This document shows positions 7,003 through 15,716 of a stretch of DNA of 54,488 bases, one piece after another. The notes under the pieces are model-generated. The model made no database searches. It saw only the letters and a program-made list of their open reading frames with translations, and was not told the origin of the DNA. Position numbers and translations under genes: made by a program. Position 1 is the stretch's first letter; each line of letters opens with the position of its first letter. Source of the DNA: Lachnospiraceae bacterium (GTDB lineage Bacteria > Bacillota > Clostridia > Lachnospirales > Lachnospiraceae); assembly GCA_014804645.1 (NCBI GenBank), contig JAAUZI010000051.1, positions 1 through 54,488 of the forward strand, given 5' to 3'.

Positions 7003-8700
7003 ATGAAAAAATATGGATTATCTTTTTTAAATGTATTTTTGTTGGCGTTTATGTTGTTGATATTTGGTCCGGCTGAGATATTTTTTGCAAATGCCACGGA
7101 ATTTGAATTTGTGTATGGCGAATTTGCCGGGTATCTGGCTTTGGCGGCAGCAGGGGTGTCGCTGGTTGTCAGCGGTGTATTGGTGCTTTTGCCGGACAAG
7201 CTGTACCGGCTGGCTATGTCCGTCGTGTTTGGGTTTTCTCTGGCAGGGTATCTACAGGTCATGTTTTTGAATGGACAGCTGGACCTTCTGGGGCTGAATC
7301 CGGATGGCTATCAGGTTCGGACGGGTGCAGCTGTGGGGAATCTTTGTATTTGGCTGCTGGTTATAGGCTGTGTGGTTGTTCTGGCATATGTCAAAAAAGA
7401 TTTATGGAAGAATGTGGTAAAGTATGGTGCAGCGTTTCTGCTCTGTATTCAGGCGGTTGCTCTTGTATCCCTGCTGGTGACAGCCAGAGATGAGGCATAT
7501 CATCACAAGACTCAGGAATGGCACTTGACGGGTGAGGATCAATATGTAGTGTCTGCCAAAGAGAATGTGATTTTGATTGTTTTGGACTACTTCAGCAATC
7601 AACGTCTGCTGGAGGTACAGGCGAAGTATCCGGATGTGATGGACTGTCTCCATGATTTTACTTATTATAATAATGCGGATTGCAATTATTATGGGACATT
7701 TCCCTCTATCACGCATATGTTGACAGGCAAAAAGGTGGATGCGTCTATACCTGTGAATGAATGGTTTAATAATGTATGGACAGATCCGGATACCATTTCT
7801 TTCTATGAAAAGCTGCGGGAGAAAGACTATGTGGTCAATGTATACACCTCGGATACCCATTACCTGTGTGGAACCAATGACGTGGAGATTTTCAACACTT
7901 GTTTTTCTAATGTGACCAACTCATCCAGAACAGTGAATGTGTTTTACCGGCTTTTGCTTAAAACACTGACCAAGATGTCCTGTTACCGGATGGCGCCGGA
8001 AATGCTGAAGAATACTTTTTATACAGCGGGTTCTGAATATACGGATATCATCACATATGAGGAAGATGTAATTTGGCATAATAACGCAGATTTTTATCGG
8101 GGGCTGTTAGAAAACGGGCTGACTGTGGACAAGCGATCTAACTATTTCATTGTCCAGCATTTGCTGGGAACCCATGAATATACAACCACGGCCGACTGTG
8201 CTCAGAGTCCCAGCTCAACACTGGAAGACACGGTGAGAGGCTGCATGGTTATGGTGGAGGAGTATTTGAACCAGCTGAAACAGCTCGGCGTGTATGATAA
8301 CTCCACCATTATTATTACAGCAGACCACGGGGACATGGTGGATTCCCAAGTGATCTTCTATATTAAGGAACCGGGAGTACAGCGGGAGACCACGGCAGAG
8401 ACCAATGCCCCTATCTCCTTGCACGAGCTGCGCCCCACCATTGCCCAGGCGGCCGGGTTGGATGCATCCCTGTTTGGGCAGACGATCCATGATTTTGCCG
8501 AGAATGAGCAAAGAGAACGAGAGGTGTGGGTGAGGGATTCGGATACCAGGTACACAATTGTCCAGAACTATGTGGAAGACAGGATTGGTTATGCCAATAT
8601 TTACAAGGTATATAAGTATACGGGGGATTACGGCGACCTGCTTTGGCAGATCGAACAGGAGCTGTATGATGTAGTGCAGATGGTGGATTCCTTTTTTTAA
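7003..8700 (+). CDS. membrane sulfatase / phosphoethanolamine-transferase-like protein
   Basis: A 565-residue protein with about five N-terminal membrane helices (residues 1-~170) and a C-terminal alkaline-phosphatase-superfamily domain outside the cell. Family landmarks are VLDYFSNQ (first metal aspartate), YGTFPSITHMLTG (likely catalytic Thr/Ser region) and TADHGDMVDS (DHGD metal site). The layout is that of lipoteichoic-acid synthases and EptA-type phosphoethanolamine transferases. Placed right after an AEP pathway, it may transfer an AEP-containing head group, or hydrolyse or transfer another phosphate ester, on the outer face. I start at ATG 7003 behind AGAGG; an ATG at 6949 overlapping ppd has no ribosome site. 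The function within the pathway is inference. Confidence 0.8.
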   Translation: MKKYGLSFLNVFLLAFMLLIFGPAEIFFANATEFEFVYGEFAGYLALAAAGVSLVVSGVLVLLPDKLYRLAMSVVFGFSLAGYLQVMFLNGQLDLLGLNPDGYQVRTGAAVGNLCIWLLVIGCVVVLAYVKKDLWKNVVKYGAAFLLCIQAVALVSLLVTARDEAYHHKTQEWHLTGEDQYVVSAKENVILIVLDYFSNQRLLEVQAKYPDVMDCLHDFTYYNNADCNYYGTFPSITHMLTGKKVDASIPVNEWFNNVWTDPDTISFYEKLREKDYVVNVYTSDTHYLCGTNDVEIFNTCFSNVTNSSRTVNVFYRLLLKTLTKMSCYRMAPEMLKNTFYTAGSEYTDIITYEEDVIWHNNADFYRGLLENGLTVDKRSNYFIVQHLLGTHEYTTTADCAQSPSSTLEDTVRGCMVMVEEYLNQLKQLGVYDNSTIIITADHGDMVDSQVIFYIKEPGVQRETTAETNAPISLHELRPTIAQAAGLDASLFGQTIHDFAENEQREREVWVRDSDTRYTIVQNYVEDRIGYANIYKVYKYTGDYGDLLWQIEQELYDVVQMVDSFF

Positions 8701-8717
8701 CATCCTGCATTATCTAT

Positions 8718-8829
8718 AAAAAACAGAAACGGCTATCATCAGACTAAAATATTTATACTCACTAACGATTAGTTTTTCCTTTTCTTAACGTTAGTCAGTA
8801 TAGTATGGTGACGGCCGTTTCTGTTTTTT
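8718..8829. terminator. long two-part inverted repeat, likely terminator
   Basis: Outer arms of 16 bases (718-733 and 814-829 of the 8,000s) pair AAAAAACAGAAACGGC with GCCGTTTCTGTTTTTT. Inner arms of 14 bases (8754-8767 and 8789-8802) pair with one mismatch. The outer 3' arm ends in six Ts, so it can terminate plus-strand transcripts after the sulfatase-like gene; the complement also ends in Ts. Total span is about 112 bases, larger than an ordinary terminator. Confidence 0.7.
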
Positions 8830-8869
8830 GCCTGTAAAACGGTATATTTAGCATCCGCTTGAAAAATAA

Positions 8870-8898
8870 TTGCAATCATACCGCACATGATATATAAT
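8870..8898 (+). promoter_or_regulatory. promoter for the small protein and YidC-TagF fusion
   Basis: TTGCAA at 8870-8875 and TATAAT at 8893-8898 are 17 bases apart. Transcription would begin near 8905, leaving a leader of about 120 bases before the ATG at 9024. The leader contains GCAAACC and GAAAGG words but no complete riboswitch I recognise. Confidence 0.7.
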
Positions 8899-9023
8899 AA
8901 CAAATATTTGAGGTCTTTTTTGTCATTACTATATTTGTGACATGCATAGTGGCATTGAATACAGTATTGCAGAAAAGCAAACCATAGGGCATACCGAAAG
9001 GCAGGAAAGGTGAGGATGTTTTT

Positions 9024-9278
9024 ATGAAGAAATTAGCTGGCAGGGTATTTTCATTTGTGTATTTTTTCAGTTGTTTTTACACACTGTTTACGATTCCGGT
9101 ACATGCGTACATCGATCCCTCTGTTGTGACGTATATCATTCAGGCGGTGGCAGGCGTTTTGATTGCGCTGGGAGCTGCGTTTACCATTTTCCGGCATAAG
9201 ATTTTCAAATTCTTCCGCGGCAAGAAAAAGGACAAGGAAGAGGAGAGCAAGATCGAATTCAAGGATGTGGAAGAATAG
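9024..9278 (+). CDS. small membrane protein of the YIDP type
   Basis: An 84-residue protein with an N-terminal signal-like helix (residues ~8-28, ending VHA), then YIDPSVVTYIIQAVAG and a second hydrophobic helix (~34-60). A strongly charged cytoplasmic-looking tail (KKKDKEEES) follows. Small proteins with a YIDP block are often found next to surface-polymer and LTA-synthase-like genes in clostridia, but their function is not known to me. It is the first gene behind the promoter at 8870 and lies 20 bases before the YidC-TagF fusion, so it may be a partner of that membrane enzyme. Confidence 0.8.
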   Translation: MKKLAGRVFSFVYFFSCFYTLFTIPVHAYIDPSVVTYIIQAVAGVLIALGAAFTIFRHKIFKFFRGKKKDKEEESKIEFKDVEE

Positions 9279-9298
9279 GTCCTTGAAACGGGAAAGGT

Positions 9299-11173
9299 AT
9301 GGGATGCAAATTGAGTCGAATATTAGTTGGAATAGTGGATGCCCTGGTGGGCCTGATCAGTGGGTGCTATATGCAGTGCCACAATTACTGGATCGCCATT
9401 TTCCTGTTTACGCTGCTGACAAAAGTGATTCTGCTGCCCCTGTCCATTTGGATACAGAAAAATTCCATTAAGACCGTAAAGATGGAGCCGGAGCTTAACC
9501 ATATAAAGGCAGTTTATGCCGGTAATCAGGAGCTGATTTCGGAAGAACAGTACAAATTATTTAAGCGGGAAAAGTACAGTCCTCTTGCAGATTTAATCCC
9601 GCTGTTTGTCCAGCTTGCTCTGCTGATGGGCGTTGTGGAGGCGGTTAAAAAGGGGACGCCCCTTACCGTCATTCCCGTGGAGGCGCTGGGATTGTCCCTG
9701 CTTGTTCCGGCAGCGGCGGCAGTATCTGCCTTTATCATGTGCTTTGTACAGAACAAAATCAATGTTCTGCAGTCCGAGCAGGGAGCACTCAACCAGTATG
9801 GAACCATGATTTTTTCAGTGGGACTATCTCTGTATCTGGGTTTTTTTGTATCGATCGGGGTGGGTTTTTACTGGATATGCAGCAATCTTCTGTCTACTCT
9901 GCAGCTGGCACTGCTCAATGTCTGGATCAACCCTAAGGACTATATCGATTATGAGGCCCTTGAGAAGAGCAAGGAAGAATTGAAAGAGGCACGGGCCTTT
10001 ATGACGGACAGGAAAAAGAAGGGGCGCAATAATCCTTACCGCAAGAAAGAGAAAGCGGACTATAAGCGGTTTCTGTCCGGTCAGAGAAAGAAACTGGTAT
10101 TTTACTCTGAAAAAAATGGATTTTATAAGTATTATAAAAATATTATTGAGGAGATCACCAAGAGGACCAATATCGTGGTGCACTACATTACAAGTGATCC
10201 GGAGGATGAGGTGTTTGCTCTGGAGAGTGAACAGTTCCAGCCCTATTATATCGGGGAGAATCGGCTGATCGTGTTGATGATGAAACTGGAAGCCGATATT
10301 ATGGTGATGACCACGCCCGATCTGGAGAATTTTCAGTTGAAACGCTCCTATGTGAAGAAAGACATTGAGTATATTTATGTGCCCCATGATGTGAATAGTT
10401 CCAATCTGACCTTTCACAAGGATGCGCTGGATCATTTTGACACGATCTTCGTATCCGGTATGCAAAATAAGGCGGAGATACAGGAGCGGGAGGAAAAGTG
10501 TGGGCTTCCCAGCAAGAATTTGGTGGAATGGGGTTCCAGCGTTATTGATAATATGTCTGCCGCTTTTGAGGAGATCGACAGTGATGGGGCAGAGGAGGGA
10601 AAGACGATACTGATTGCTCCCTCATGGCAGAAAGACAATATAATGGATTCGTGCATTGAAGAATTATTGGATGGCCTAAAGGGCGGAGGTTATCGGGTGA
10701 TTGTGCGCCCTCATCCCCAATATGTACGTCATTTTGAGGAAAAGGTTGACCGACTGGCCGGGAAGTATGCCGGGCACGGCGTGGAAGTACAGAAAGATTT
10801 TTCCTCCAACAGGACGGTGTATATGGCGGATGTGCTGGTGACGGATTGGTCCAGCATTGCCTTTGAGTATGCTTTTTCCACTCTGAAACCGGTGCTGTTC
10901 ATCAACACACCTATGAAAGTGGTGAATCCAGACTATGAGGAGCTGGAGACCAGACCCATCGACCTGGTGCTGCGGGATAAGGTGGGTATCTCTCTGGGAG
11001 AGGATGAATTGGACCGGGTTTCCAGTGCTGTTCATTCTCTGTTGTATGATAATCGATTTTCAAGGCAGTCTCTCGCCGCATTGCGGGATACTTATATTTA
11101 CAATGTGGGGAGCAGCGGCATTGTGGGAGCAAAGTATATTATACAGAGGATGGTGGAGAGGCAGCAGAAATAA
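9299..11173 (+). CDS. YidC/Oxa1-like domain fused to a TagF-like glycerophosphotransferase
   Basis: Residues ~1-215 are a YidC/Oxa1 insertase-type domain. A first helix with LLTKVILLPLSIWIQ is followed by the YidC-like cytoplasmic stretch (KMEPELNHIKAVY), then KYSPLADLIPLFVQ and three further helices. A basic linker (KKKGRNNPYRKKEK) leads to residues ~260-624, a CDP-glycerol glycerophosphotransferase (TagB/TagF) domain. It shows PHDVN, APSWQ, RPHPQY and the acidic ADVLVTDWSSIAFEYA block. The usual first helix arginine of YidC appears as lysine here. The likely role is membrane-anchored polymerisation or modification of a poly(glycerol-phosphate)-like or phosphonate polymer. Whether the YidC part inserts proteins or only anchors and gates is unknown. 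The ATG at 9299 has GGAAAGG almost adjacent; a TTG at 9311 is an alternative. A strong terminator follows. Confidence 0.85.
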   Translation: MGCKLSRILVGIVDALVGLISGCYMQCHNYWIAIFLFTLLTKVILLPLSIWIQKNSIKTVKMEPELNHIKAVYAGNQELISEEQYKLFKREKYSPLADLIPLFVQLALLMGVVEAVKKGTPLTVIPVEALGLSLLVPAAAAVSAFIMCFVQNKINVLQSEQGALNQYGTMIFSVGLSLYLGFFVSIGVGFYWICSNLLSTLQLALLNVWINPKDYIDYEALEKSKEELKEARAFMTDRKKKGRNNPYRKKEKADYKRFLSGQRKKLVFYSEKNGFYKYYKNIIEEITKRTNIVVHYITSDPEDEVFALESEQFQPYYIGENRLIVLMMKLEADIMVMTTPDLENFQLKRSYVKKDIEYIYVPHDVNSSNLTFHKDALDHFDTIFVSGMQNKAEIQEREEKCGLPSKNLVEWGSSVIDNMSAAFEEIDSDGAEEGKTILIAPSWQKDNIMDSCIEELLDGLKGGGYRVIVRPHPQYVRHFEEKVDRLAGKYAGHGVEVQKDFSSNRTVYMADVLVTDWSSIAFEYAFSTLKPVLFINTPMKVVNPDYEELETRPIDLVLRDKVGISLGEDELDRVSSAVHSLLYDNRFSRQSLAALRDTYIYNVGSSGIVGAKYIIQRMVERQQK

Positions 11174-11230
11174 CATATAAAAATACCATAAAATCTATGA
11201 AATTTTTATGATTTCTATAGACTATTTTCA

Positions 11231-11276
11231 AGGCCGGGGGTAAAATGATTTCCAGATATTTGCCCCGGCCTTTTTT
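11231..11276 (+). terminator. rho-independent terminator
   Basis: GGCCGGGG (11232-11239) pairs with CCCCGGCC (11263-11270), followed by six Ts. It closes the phosphonate cluster before the export operon. Confidence 0.85.
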
Positions 11277-11335
11277 GTGCCGCATGGCCGGGCAAAAACC
11301 GACGGCAGGAAAGCGGCACAGGAATGAGGAACCCT

Positions 11336-12967
11336 ATGAAATGGATTAAAAAGCATAAAAAGCTCTGTATTTTTCTGGTGATCGCCATTGTTCTCGTATT
11401 TTTGATCGGAAAATTTGTCCGCAGTGTGCAGGAGACGGCAGAAACCATGATGAGCATGTTGACCCGGCAGGAGACGGCGGCCATAGAGCGCCGTTCTCTG
11501 GTGGAAAGTGTATCCGCCACAGGTTCCGTGACCAGCGCAGGCAGCAAGAGCGTGACGGCGGAGGTGACGGGTGTGAAAACCCTCAGTGTGCCGATACAGG
11601 TGGGTGACATGGTAAAAGAAGGAGATCTGCTGTGTCTGTTGGATACGGCCGACCTGGAGGAGAATCTGGCAAACTCCGAACTTTCTCTGAGTGTGGCACA
11701 GCGCAGGACACAGCTGGACCTGGAATCCGCCCAGCGCAATCTGACAGAGGCGGGAATCTCTGTTCAGGTTGACCTGTCCCGGATGGAGGAACAGGTGGCA
11801 AGCGCTCTGAGAACCTATGAGGAGGCCCGGGAGAGCATGAATAAGGCTGGCTCCAGTTACGGCAACGCAAATAACAACAGCACGGAGATCCGCAAGGCAT
11901 TGGAGGGATATCAGGCGCAGCTGGCTCAGGTTAATGAACAGCGGGATACCGTGTCCGGCGGTGACGCCTCCGACAGTGAGGAACTGGAGGCTCAGGCTGA
12001 GAGTTTGAAGAATCTTATTGATGAGTACCAGAGGAAATACAGTACGGCCCAGGAGACGGAGCGGAATCTGAAGTCTGTCTATGACCAGGCCGTCTCGGCG
12101 GTGAACAATGCCTATGACGCCTATGAGCGGCAGCTGCAGAACCAGGAGGACGCCATACGAAACGGCGGCAGTACTCTGCTAAGCAGACAGGACAACGTGA
12201 CCTCCAGCCGGTTAAACGCCTCTACTTCAGGTCTCTCAGACCAGCAGCAGATTGACCGCTATCAGGAGCAGATTGCGGCCTGTACAGTGACGGCTCCCCT
12301 CTCCGGCGTGGTGACTGCGGTCAACTTAGAGGTTGGTGACAAGTACAACGGCGGCGCCATTGTGACTATCGAGGATATCAGCAGCTATGAGGTCACAGTG
12401 GAGATCGATGAGTATGATATCAGCAAGATCAAGACAGGCCAAAGGGTAGTAATCAAGACCAACGGCACCGGGGATCTGGAGTTGGAGGGTAAGGTGATCT
12501 CCATTGCTCCCCGGGCAACAGTTGGTTCCGGCGTGACCTACACGGTGAAGACCAGTATTGAAACGCCCTGCGAGGATCTGCGCATGGATATGACCGCAAA
12601 ACTGAGCATTATCATCAGCAGCAGGGAAAATGTGCTGACAGTGCCCTATGCGGCGGTGCAGACTGCGGAGGACGGTAGTTTTTATGTGGAAGTGGTGGAT
12701 GAAAACGGTGGGGCAGCAGACGGCCCCGGCGGTGAGGCCCCCGCAGAGGGAGAGCCGCCCACAGGACAGCCTCGCGGCAGCGCAGCCATGCCGAATGCTC
12801 TGCAGACCCGCCGGATACCTGTGATCAAAGGTATTGAGAGCGACTATTATGTGGAGATTTCCGGCGAGGGAATTGAGGAGGGACTGGAAGTTATCGTGCC
12901 TAAGGATAACAGCCTGGATAGTTTGAACGATTTGATGATGCAGATGGGTCCCATGGGAGGATTTTAG
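11336..12967 (+). CDS. MacA-like periplasmic-adaptor (HlyD family) subunit of an ABC exporter
   Basis: A 543-residue membrane-fusion-type protein. One N-terminal membrane helix (residues ~9-27) is followed by a barrel-sandwich half (SVTSAGSKSVTAEV, then VGDMVKEGDLLCLLDTADL). A long coiled-coil hairpin (~110-290, rich in E, Q and R) and the second lipoyl half (TAPLSGVVTAVNLEVGDKY) come next, ending in beta-barrel domains. The C-terminal part has a Gly/Pro/Glu-rich insert around 465-490. In Gram-positives such proteins work outside the membrane with MacB-like permeases. The ATG at 11336 follows GAGGA at a good distance; an ATG at 11324 does not. It is followed immediately by the ATPase and permease genes, forming a three-gene export operon. 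Substrate unknown. Confidence 0.85.
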   Translation: MKWIKKHKKLCIFLVIAIVLVFLIGKFVRSVQETAETMMSMLTRQETAAIERRSLVESVSATGSVTSAGSKSVTAEVTGVKTLSVPIQVGDMVKEGDLLCLLDTADLEENLANSELSLSVAQRRTQLDLESAQRNLTEAGISVQVDLSRMEEQVASALRTYEEARESMNKAGSSYGNANNNSTEIRKALEGYQAQLAQVNEQRDTVSGGDASDSEELEAQAESLKNLIDEYQRKYSTAQETERNLKSVYDQAVSAVNNAYDAYERQLQNQEDAIRNGGSTLLSRQDNVTSSRLNASTSGLSDQQQIDRYQEQIAACTVTAPLSGVVTAVNLEVGDKYNGGAIVTIEDISSYEVTVEIDEYDISKIKTGQRVVIKTNGTGDLELEGKVISIAPRATVGSGVTYTVKTSIETPCEDLRMDMTAKLSIIISSRENVLTVPYAAVQTAEDGSFYVEVVDENGGAADGPGGEAPAEGEPPTGQPRGSAAMPNALQTRRIPVIKGIESDYYVEISGEGIEEGLEVIVPKDNSLDSLNDLMMQMGPMGGF

Positions 12968-13672
12968 ATGAGCAAGCGGGCAATGATTGAACTGAAGGAC
13001 ATCTGCAAGAGTTTTTTTATCGGTACGCCCAATGAATTCCAGGCGCTCTGCGGCATTGATCTGACCATATATGAAGGGGAGTTTGTGGCTATTGTGGGAG
13101 CCTCCGGCTCCGGCAAATCCACACTGATGAACATTATCGGCGCGCTGGACCGTCCTACCCGGGGACAGTACCGCCTGGACGGCGTGGATATGATTGCGGC
13201 TAAGGACAGGGAATTGTCCGGCATCCGCAACCGCAAGATCGGCTTTGTGTTTCAGACTTACAACCTGATCGCCAAGACCAATGCCCTGAAAAATGTGGAG
13301 ATGCCCATGCTTTATGGGGGCGTCACGGGCAGGAAACGGGTGGACCGGGCCAAGGAGCTGTTGGCTATGGTGGGTATGGGGGACCGTATGAAACATTTGC
13401 CGGAGGAATTGTCCGGCGGGCAGAAACAGCGTGTGGCAATCGCCAGAGCTATGGGCAATGATCCGGCCATTATTCTGGCGGATGAGCCTACCGGGGCGCT
13501 GGATTCCTCCACCGGACGCATGGTGATGGATCTGTTTCACAAACTGCACAAGGAGCAGGGCAAGACTATCGTGCTGATTACGCATTCTCCGGAGCTGGCG
13601 GAGGAGACAGAGCGTGTGGTCACTATTAAGGATGGCTCTATTATTGGAGAAAGGCAGGGAGCTGGCATATGA
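12968..13672 (+). CDS. ABC transporter ATP-binding protein (MacB/LolD type)
   Basis: A 234-residue ATPase with Walker [10 protein letters not shown] (44-52), a Q-loop in VFQTYN, the signature [14 protein letters not shown], Walker [13 protein letters not shown] and an H-loop in LITHSPE. The DEPTGALDS form and short length place it in the MacB/LolD/FtsE group that drives mechanotransmission permeases rather than importers. It starts right after the adaptor stop and its end overlaps the permease start (ATGA), so the two are translationally coupled. Confidence 0.93.
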   Translation: MSKRAMIELKDICKSFFIGTPNEFQALCGIDLTIYEGEFVAIVGASGSGKSTLMNIIGALDRPTRGQYRLDGVDMIAAKDRELSGIRNRKIGFVFQTYNLIAKTNALKNVEMPMLYGGVTGRKRVDRAKELLAMVGMGDRMKHLPEELSGGQKQRVAIARAMGNDPAIILADEPTGALDSSTGRMVMDLFHKLHKEQGKTIVLITHSPELAEETERVVTIKDGSIIGERQGAGI

Positions 13673-14958
13673 TAATGTTTTATGAGAACGTGCGGCTGGC
13701 GCTGTTTAGCCTGAAAGCCAACAAGATGCGGGCTCTGCTGACCATGCTGGGCATTATCATCGGTATTTCTTCTGTGATTGCCATTATGACTGTGGGCCAG
13801 TCCATGACTGCTACCCTGACGGATTCCATGGCCTCCATGGGCGTCAATAACATCACGGTAGGCATACAGCAGAGGCCTCAGGAGGAGGAGACTACGGAGG
13901 AAGGCATGTCGTTTGGCGGCGGCCCGGGCAGAGTGATAATCGATGAAAGTGATCTCTTCACACGGGAGATGATAAGCAATTACTGTGAGACCTATGCGGA
14001 CTCTGTAGCGGCGATTTCCGCTGTGGTGACTCTGGGCCAGAGCAGGCTGCAGGATAAAGGGCTGTACGCAAATGTACAGGTTGCAGGCACCAGCCTGGGT
14101 TATTTTGTGGCTAATGATTTAAAGCTCCTTGACGGCAGGTATTTCAGCGGCAGGGAGATGGACGAGGGACGCAAGGTGGCCCTGGCATCGGATATCGTAG
14201 TCAATAATATGTTTGGCGGAGATACGCAGCAGGCCATCGGCAGTATACTCACGGTCAATTTGGATGACAAATTTTATGAGTTTGTCATTATCGGGGTATA
14301 TGAATATAATCGGGATGACATGGTTTTTTCCATGACCTCGGAAAAGGATATGGAGACAAATCTCTATATACCGCTGAACACGGCGCAGGAGATCAGCCAT
14401 ACCGAGGGCTTTACCAACTTTACGGTAGTCACGGTGGACGGGGTGGACAGCTCCGCCTTTGCGGATACCACGGCGAATTTTTTTGCGCCCTATTATCGTA
14501 ACAACAGGGACTTTCAGGTCATGGCTTTCAGCATGGCCTCCATGGTGGAGATCGTGACGAGTATGATGTCCACAATCACTACGGCCATCGCTGTGATCGC
14601 AGGCATTGCGCTGCTGGTGGGAGGTATAGGCGTCATGAATATCATGCTGGTGTCCATCACGGAGAGGACTAGGGAGATCGGCACCCGAAAGGCTCTGGGA
14701 GCGCCCAACAGCGCTATCAGGCTTCAGTTTATCATTGAGTCCATTGTGATCTGCCTGATCGGCGGCTTTATAGGTATTGTGCTGGGTGTGGTGCTGGGCA
14801 TGAGCGCGGCGAACCTGCTAGGTGCGGCGGCAACCCCTTCCGTGGAGAGTATCCTGCTGTCACTGTGTTTCTCCATGGCAATCGGGATTTTCTTTGGATA
14901 CTATCCCGCCAACAAGGCCGCCAAGATGGACCCCATCGAGGCGCTGCGGTATGAGTAG
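13669..14958 (+). CDS. MacB-like ABC transporter permease
   Basis: A 429-residue permease with the MacB layout. One N-terminal helix with ALLTMLGIIIGISSVIA is followed by a large extracellular domain (~60-290). Three C-terminal FtsX-type helices follow, with GGIGVMNIMLVSITERTREIGTRKALGA. The protein ends with the typical PANKAAKMDPIEALRYE. It pairs with the adaptor and ATPase just upstream to form an export or mechanotransmission complex for a peptide, drug or surface molecule. The start overlaps the ATPase stop by four bases. Confidence 0.93.
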   Translation: MIMFYENVRLALFSLKANKMRALLTMLGIIIGISSVIAIMTVGQSMTATLTDSMASMGVNNITVGIQQRPQEEETTEEGMSFGGGPGRVIIDESDLFTREMISNYCETYADSVAAISAVVTLGQSRLQDKGLYANVQVAGTSLGYFVANDLKLLDGRYFSGREMDEGRKVALASDIVVNNMFGGDTQQAIGSILTVNLDDKFYEFVIIGVYEYNRDDMVFSMTSEKDMETNLYIPLNTAQEISHTEGFTNFTVVTVDGVDSSAFADTTANFFAPYYRNNRDFQVMAFSMASMVEIVTSMMSTITTAIAVIAGIALLVGGIGVMNIMLVSITERTREIGTRKALGAPNSAIRLQFIIESIVICLIGGFIGIVLGVVLGMSAANLLGAAATPSVESILLSLCFSMAIGIFFGYYPANKAAKMDPIEALRYE

Positions 14959-14980
14959 AACTTTATTAGGAGAGACGAAG

Positions 14981-15628
14981 ATGGCTTATAAGCTTGTGAT
15001 ATTTGATTTGGATGGTACGATCCTCAATACGCTGGAGGATTTGGCGGACGCCACAAATTACGCGCTGGGAAAACATGGCTGTCCGTTGCGCACCATAGAG
15101 GAGGTACGGCGTTTTGTGGGAAACGGTATCCGCAAGCTGATAGAACGAGCGGTGCCCGCCGGACTGACAGAACGGGAAATAGACGGGGTGCACCAGACCT
15201 TTTCAGACTATTACCAGCAGCACTGCGCAGACAAGACCTGCCCCTATGAGGGAATTCTGCCGCTGCTGCAGCGTCTGCGGGTCGCCGGATGCCTGACCGC
15301 CGTGGTATCCAATAAGGCGGACGTGGCAGTACAGCCCCTGTGCAGACAGTATTATGAAGGTCTGTTTGACTATGCTGTGGGCGAGCGGGAGGGTATTCGC
15401 CGCAAGCCCGCTCCGGACGCCGTGCTGGAGGTGCTGCGCCGTCTTGAGGTAGATGCGGCGGACGCCATATACATCGGAGACTCCGAAGTGGATATTCAGA
15501 CAGCGGCAAATGCGGGACTGGACTGTATTGTAGTCACATGGGGATTTCGAGACAGGGCCTATCTGGAGAGTCAGGGCGGACGGAGGTTTGTGGACAGCCC
15601 GGAGGAGATTGATGATATTGTGCTTTGA
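14981..15628 (+). CDS. HAD hydrolase, phosphoglycolate phosphatase-like
   Basis: A 215-residue haloacid-dehalogenase phosphatase of the Gph/PGP type. Motif I is FDLDGTILNT with nucleophile D9 and D11, motif II is VVSNKAD, and motif III/IV is RRKPAPDAVLEV and YIGDSEVDIQTA. The cap domain lies between the first two motifs. Such enzymes remove phosphate from 2-phosphoglycolate or related small molecules. I use the ATG at 14981 behind AGGAGAGACGA; the reading frame is open further upstream but only as overlap with the permease. It is the last gene before the toxin-CRISPR region. Confidence 0.88.
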   Translation: MAYKLVIFDLDGTILNTLEDLADATNYALGKHGCPLRTIEEVRRFVGNGIRKLIERAVPAGLTEREIDGVHQTFSDYYQQHCADKTCPYEGILPLLQRLRVAGCLTAVVSNKADVAVQPLCRQYYEGLFDYAVGEREGIRRKPAPDAVLEVLRRLEVDAADAIYIGDSEVDIQTAANAGLDCIVVTWGFRDRAYLESQGGRRFVDSPEEIDDIVL

Positions 15629-15680
15629 GTCTATGTGTTGTACCTCTGGGTATGTATTGAGCAGCAGGTTTAAAAAAATA

Positions 15681-15709
15681 TTGCAAATAAAATATATATA
15701 TGCTATTAT
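15681..15709 (+). promoter_or_regulatory. promoter of the antitoxin RNA
   Basis: TTGCAA at 15681-15686 and TATTAT at 15704-15709 are 17 bases apart on the plus strand, pointing at the antisense RNA that starts near 15717. Confidence 0.65.
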
Positions 15710-15716
15710 TAAAACA

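Noticed and set aside
8960..9023. Possible cyclic di-GMP riboswitch before the small membrane protein
   Set aside because: The leader has GCAAACC and GAAAGG words but lacks the other conserved blocks and a convincing fold of the GEMM class.
12326..13585. A 419-codon minus-strand frame
   Set aside because: It runs opposite the MacA- and ABC-ATPase-like genes and has no motif or ribosome site.
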